From positions 1 to 8,226 of the forward strand of contig JAEZZT010000034.1 of NCBI GenBank assembly GCA_023418435.1: a stretch of 8,226 bases of DNA, read 5' to 3'. The notes under the pieces are model-generated. The model searched no databases, was not told the DNA's origin, and saw nothing but the letters and a program-made list of their open reading frames with translations. The translations under genes and the position numbers were made by a program. How positions within the stretch are numbered: the first letter of the stretch is position 1; each line of letters opens with the position of its first letter. Shown here one piece after another: positions 7,069-8,226 of this stretch. The stretch is from Bacillota bacterium. Its GTDB lineage: Bacteria > Bacillota > Negativicutes > Veillonellales > Negativicoccaceae.

Positions 7069-8055
7069 ATGATCAAGAAGTATTGGCATTGTATTTTATT
7101 GCTGCTTGTTATGTTATTGGCCGGTTGCGGAAATGCGGTGGAAAACACTCATGGCGGTATTGTTTTGCACGGCTCCGATGGTACGATAGTACAACTTCAG
7201 CAGCCGGCTCGTAGAGTTTATGCACCGGACTACTATGTGGAGACTGTTATCATGGGCTTGAAGCCGGAAGTGTTATTGGCGACTTCGAACGCGGCACGCA
7301 ATCCGGAGCTGTCTTTGATGGCGGACCAAGCGACAAAGTATGAGCATGTGGCGGATAATGTGTCGGCGGAAGAATTGTTGAAGTGGAAACCGGATCTCAT
7401 TATTTTACGAGAAGGATCCCGTCCGGAAGCAACGAAGATCTGGCAGGATTTGGGAATCCCCGTCCTGCATGTGCGACCGCCACGAAATACGGCAGAGATT
7501 GAAGAACTTATTCGCACCTTGGCGGATGCATTGGGAGTGCCGGAACGTGGGGACAGAATGTTGGCCAGAGTCCATGCAGAGTTGGACTATATTCATCGAA
7601 AGTTGGCCGGTATAGGTGAACCTTATCCGCGCGTATTTTTTGTCTTTTTGCAACATCCGAATTATGGCGGAAAAGGCAGTATTGTAGATAATACGGCCAA
7701 GGAAGCGAAGTTTACGAATGTAATATCCGAATTGGGAATCGCAAACGGTCAGTACGTGGGCAAAGAAACGATGATTCGAGCCAACCCCGATATTTACCTG
7801 ATTCCCAGGGCAAGCAATGCGATGTCGACGGAAAGTCGCAAGGAATTGGAAGATATTTTGCAAGATCCGGCGTTTCATCACACGAGGGCCTATCAGAATA
7901 AACAAATTAAGCTGCTTCCCATTCGCTATATTTACGCGAGCCATCAGAATTATGTGTGGCTAATCGAAGGCTTGGCAAATGCGGTGCATGGAGATGTTTT
8001 CGACATGAGTCGGGAGCATATGATCACGGGATTGGAAGATGAGACACAGAAATAA
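7069..8055 (+). CDS. Substrate-binding lipoprotein of a metal-chelate/cobalamin ABC importer (FecB/BtuF type)
   Basis: Periplasmic binding protein, lipid-anchored, that would capture the ligand delivered by the TonB receptor. The 328-residue chain starts MIKKYW and has a hydrophobic signal with lipobox LAGC, so Cys20 is the predicted lipidated residue. The mature part follows the two-lobe helical-hinge pattern of the FecB/FhuD/BtuF family: PARRVYAPDYYVETVIMGLKP near the start, then SAEELLKWKPDLIIL, IPVLHVRPP, a long hinge helix (about TLADALGVPERGDRMLARVH), the second lobe with NVISELGIANG, and ANPDIYLIPR. The length is normal for the family. It is separated from the methyltransferase by 80 bases. 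No FecCD/BtuC-type permease or separate ATPase follows: a convergent gene comes next, so its inner-membrane partner is either the YddA-like transporter upstream or a complex encoded elsewhere. Family assignment is strong; the ligand (ferric siderophore, cobalamin or another chelate) is undetermined. Confidence 0.9.
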   Translation: MIKKYWHCILLLLVMLLAGCGNAVENTHGGIVLHGSDGTIVQLQQPARRVYAPDYYVETVIMGLKPEVLLATSNAARNPELSLMADQATKYEHVADNVSAEELLKWKPDLIILREGSRPEATKIWQDLGIPVLHVRPPRNTAEIEELIRTLADALGVPERGDRMLARVHAELDYIHRKLAGIGEPYPRVFFVFLQHPNYGGKGSIVDNTAKEAKFTNVISELGIANGQYVGKETMIRANPDIYLIPRASNAMSTESRKELEDILQDPAFHHTRAYQNKQIKLLPIRYIYASHQNYVWLIEGLANAVHGDVFDMSREHMITGLEDETQK

Positions 8056-8074
8056 ATTACCGGAATGTATGGAT

Positions 8075-8105
8075 TGGCGGAGAGAAGGGATTCAACCTCC
8101 GGCAC
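8075..8105 (-). other. Possible tRNA-Ser 3'-end remnant (attachment-site-like)
   Basis: Read on the minus strand, this stretch has GGTTGAATCCC followed by TTCTCTCCGCCA, closely resembling the T arm, acceptor strand and CCA end of a serine tRNA. Compared with a normal tRNA it lacks one base in the T loop (GGTTCGAATCC expected) and another before the acceptor strand, and the T-stem pairing is poor. No tRNA body lies 5' of it, only the neighbouring gene's terminator. Such 3'-end fragments are typical footprints of elements that integrate in tRNA genes, but chance resemblance is possible. Confidence 0.3.
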
Positions 8106-8137
8106 AAAAAAAGACCATGTAGATCTACATGGTCTTT
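8106..8137 (-). terminator. Intrinsic terminator of the convergent minus-strand gene
   Basis: A perfect 28-base palindrome (8110-8137, left half AAAGACCATGTAGA) is followed on the minus strand by a run of seven T residues (8112-8106). It begins 11 bases beyond the minus-strand stop codon. On the plus strand only TTT follows the stem, so it would stop the uptake operon less well, though it may act in both directions. Confidence 0.85.
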
Positions 8138-8148
8138 GAAAATGCTAC

Positions 8149-8226
8149 TTATGCTTTCATCTTTTTGCGAGCATCATGCAATCGGTCACGATACTTTTCC
8201 GTGAACTCACTGATCAGGTCGTTGGG
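8149..8226 (-). CDS. 3' end of an unidentified minus-strand gene (last 25 codons)
   Basis: The reading frame enters from the right edge and ends in TAA at 8151-8149. The visible peptide runs from PNDLISEF through TEKYRDRLHD to ARKKMKA and looks like an amphipathic, basic C-terminal helix. Support for a real gene comes from the strong terminator placed 11 bases after the stop. Too little is present to name a family. It converges on the uptake operon and so ends it. Confidence 0.6.
   Translation of the reverse strand, partial: PNDLISEFTEKYRDRLHDARKKMKA

Noticed and set aside
7405..7944. Open frame of 179 codons on the minus strand
   Set aside because: Antisense to the binding lipoprotein gene. 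There is no supporting start signal or family resemblance.

Overview
The window looks like chromosomal DNA of a diderm Firmicute in the Negativicutes (Veillonellaceae/Dialister-like). It combines outer-membrane proteins (a trimeric autotransporter adhesin and a TonB-dependent receptor) with strong Firmicutes-type AGGAGG ribosome binding sites and a lipoprotein with a classical lipobox. The taxonomic call is an inference; no rRNA or other marker gene is present.

Layout. Positions 3-2258 (+) hold the 3' part of a YadA-like trimeric autotransporter adhesin, open at the left window edge and closed by a clear intrinsic terminator (2283-2320). After a roughly 200-base gap with a good promoter (2458-2486), a four-gene plus-strand cluster runs to 8055: a TonB-dependent siderophore-type receptor (2539-4632), a one-piece ABC permease/ATPase of the SbmA/BacA-YddA family (4626-6311), a small class I SAM-dependent methyltransferase (6308-6988) and a FecB/BtuF-type substrate-binding lipoprotein (7069-8055). 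The first three genes overlap (7 and 4 bases) and are probably translationally coupled. The lipoprotein follows after 80 bases with its own strong RBS and a possible extra promoter. A convergent minus-strand gene enters from the right edge; only its last 25 codons are in the window. Between it and the cluster lie a perfect 28-base palindrome acting as a terminator and a short stretch resembling the 3' end of a serine tRNA.

How the genes may work together. The receptor would bring a metal chelate (siderophore, or possibly a corrinoid or similar compound) across the outer membrane, and the lipoprotein would bind it in the periplasm. The usual FecCD/BtuCD-type permease and ATPase are absent here. 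The only inner-membrane transporter is the exporter-fold SbmA/BacA-like protein, a family with a known cobalamin-importing member in Mycobacterium tuberculosis (Rv1819c). The methyltransferase locked into the operon suggests that the ligand, or a molecule made by the cell, is methylated. This four-gene arrangement is the most interesting part of the window. The adhesin is visibly more A+T-rich than the uptake cluster and carries an unusual coiled-coil tail after its membrane anchor.
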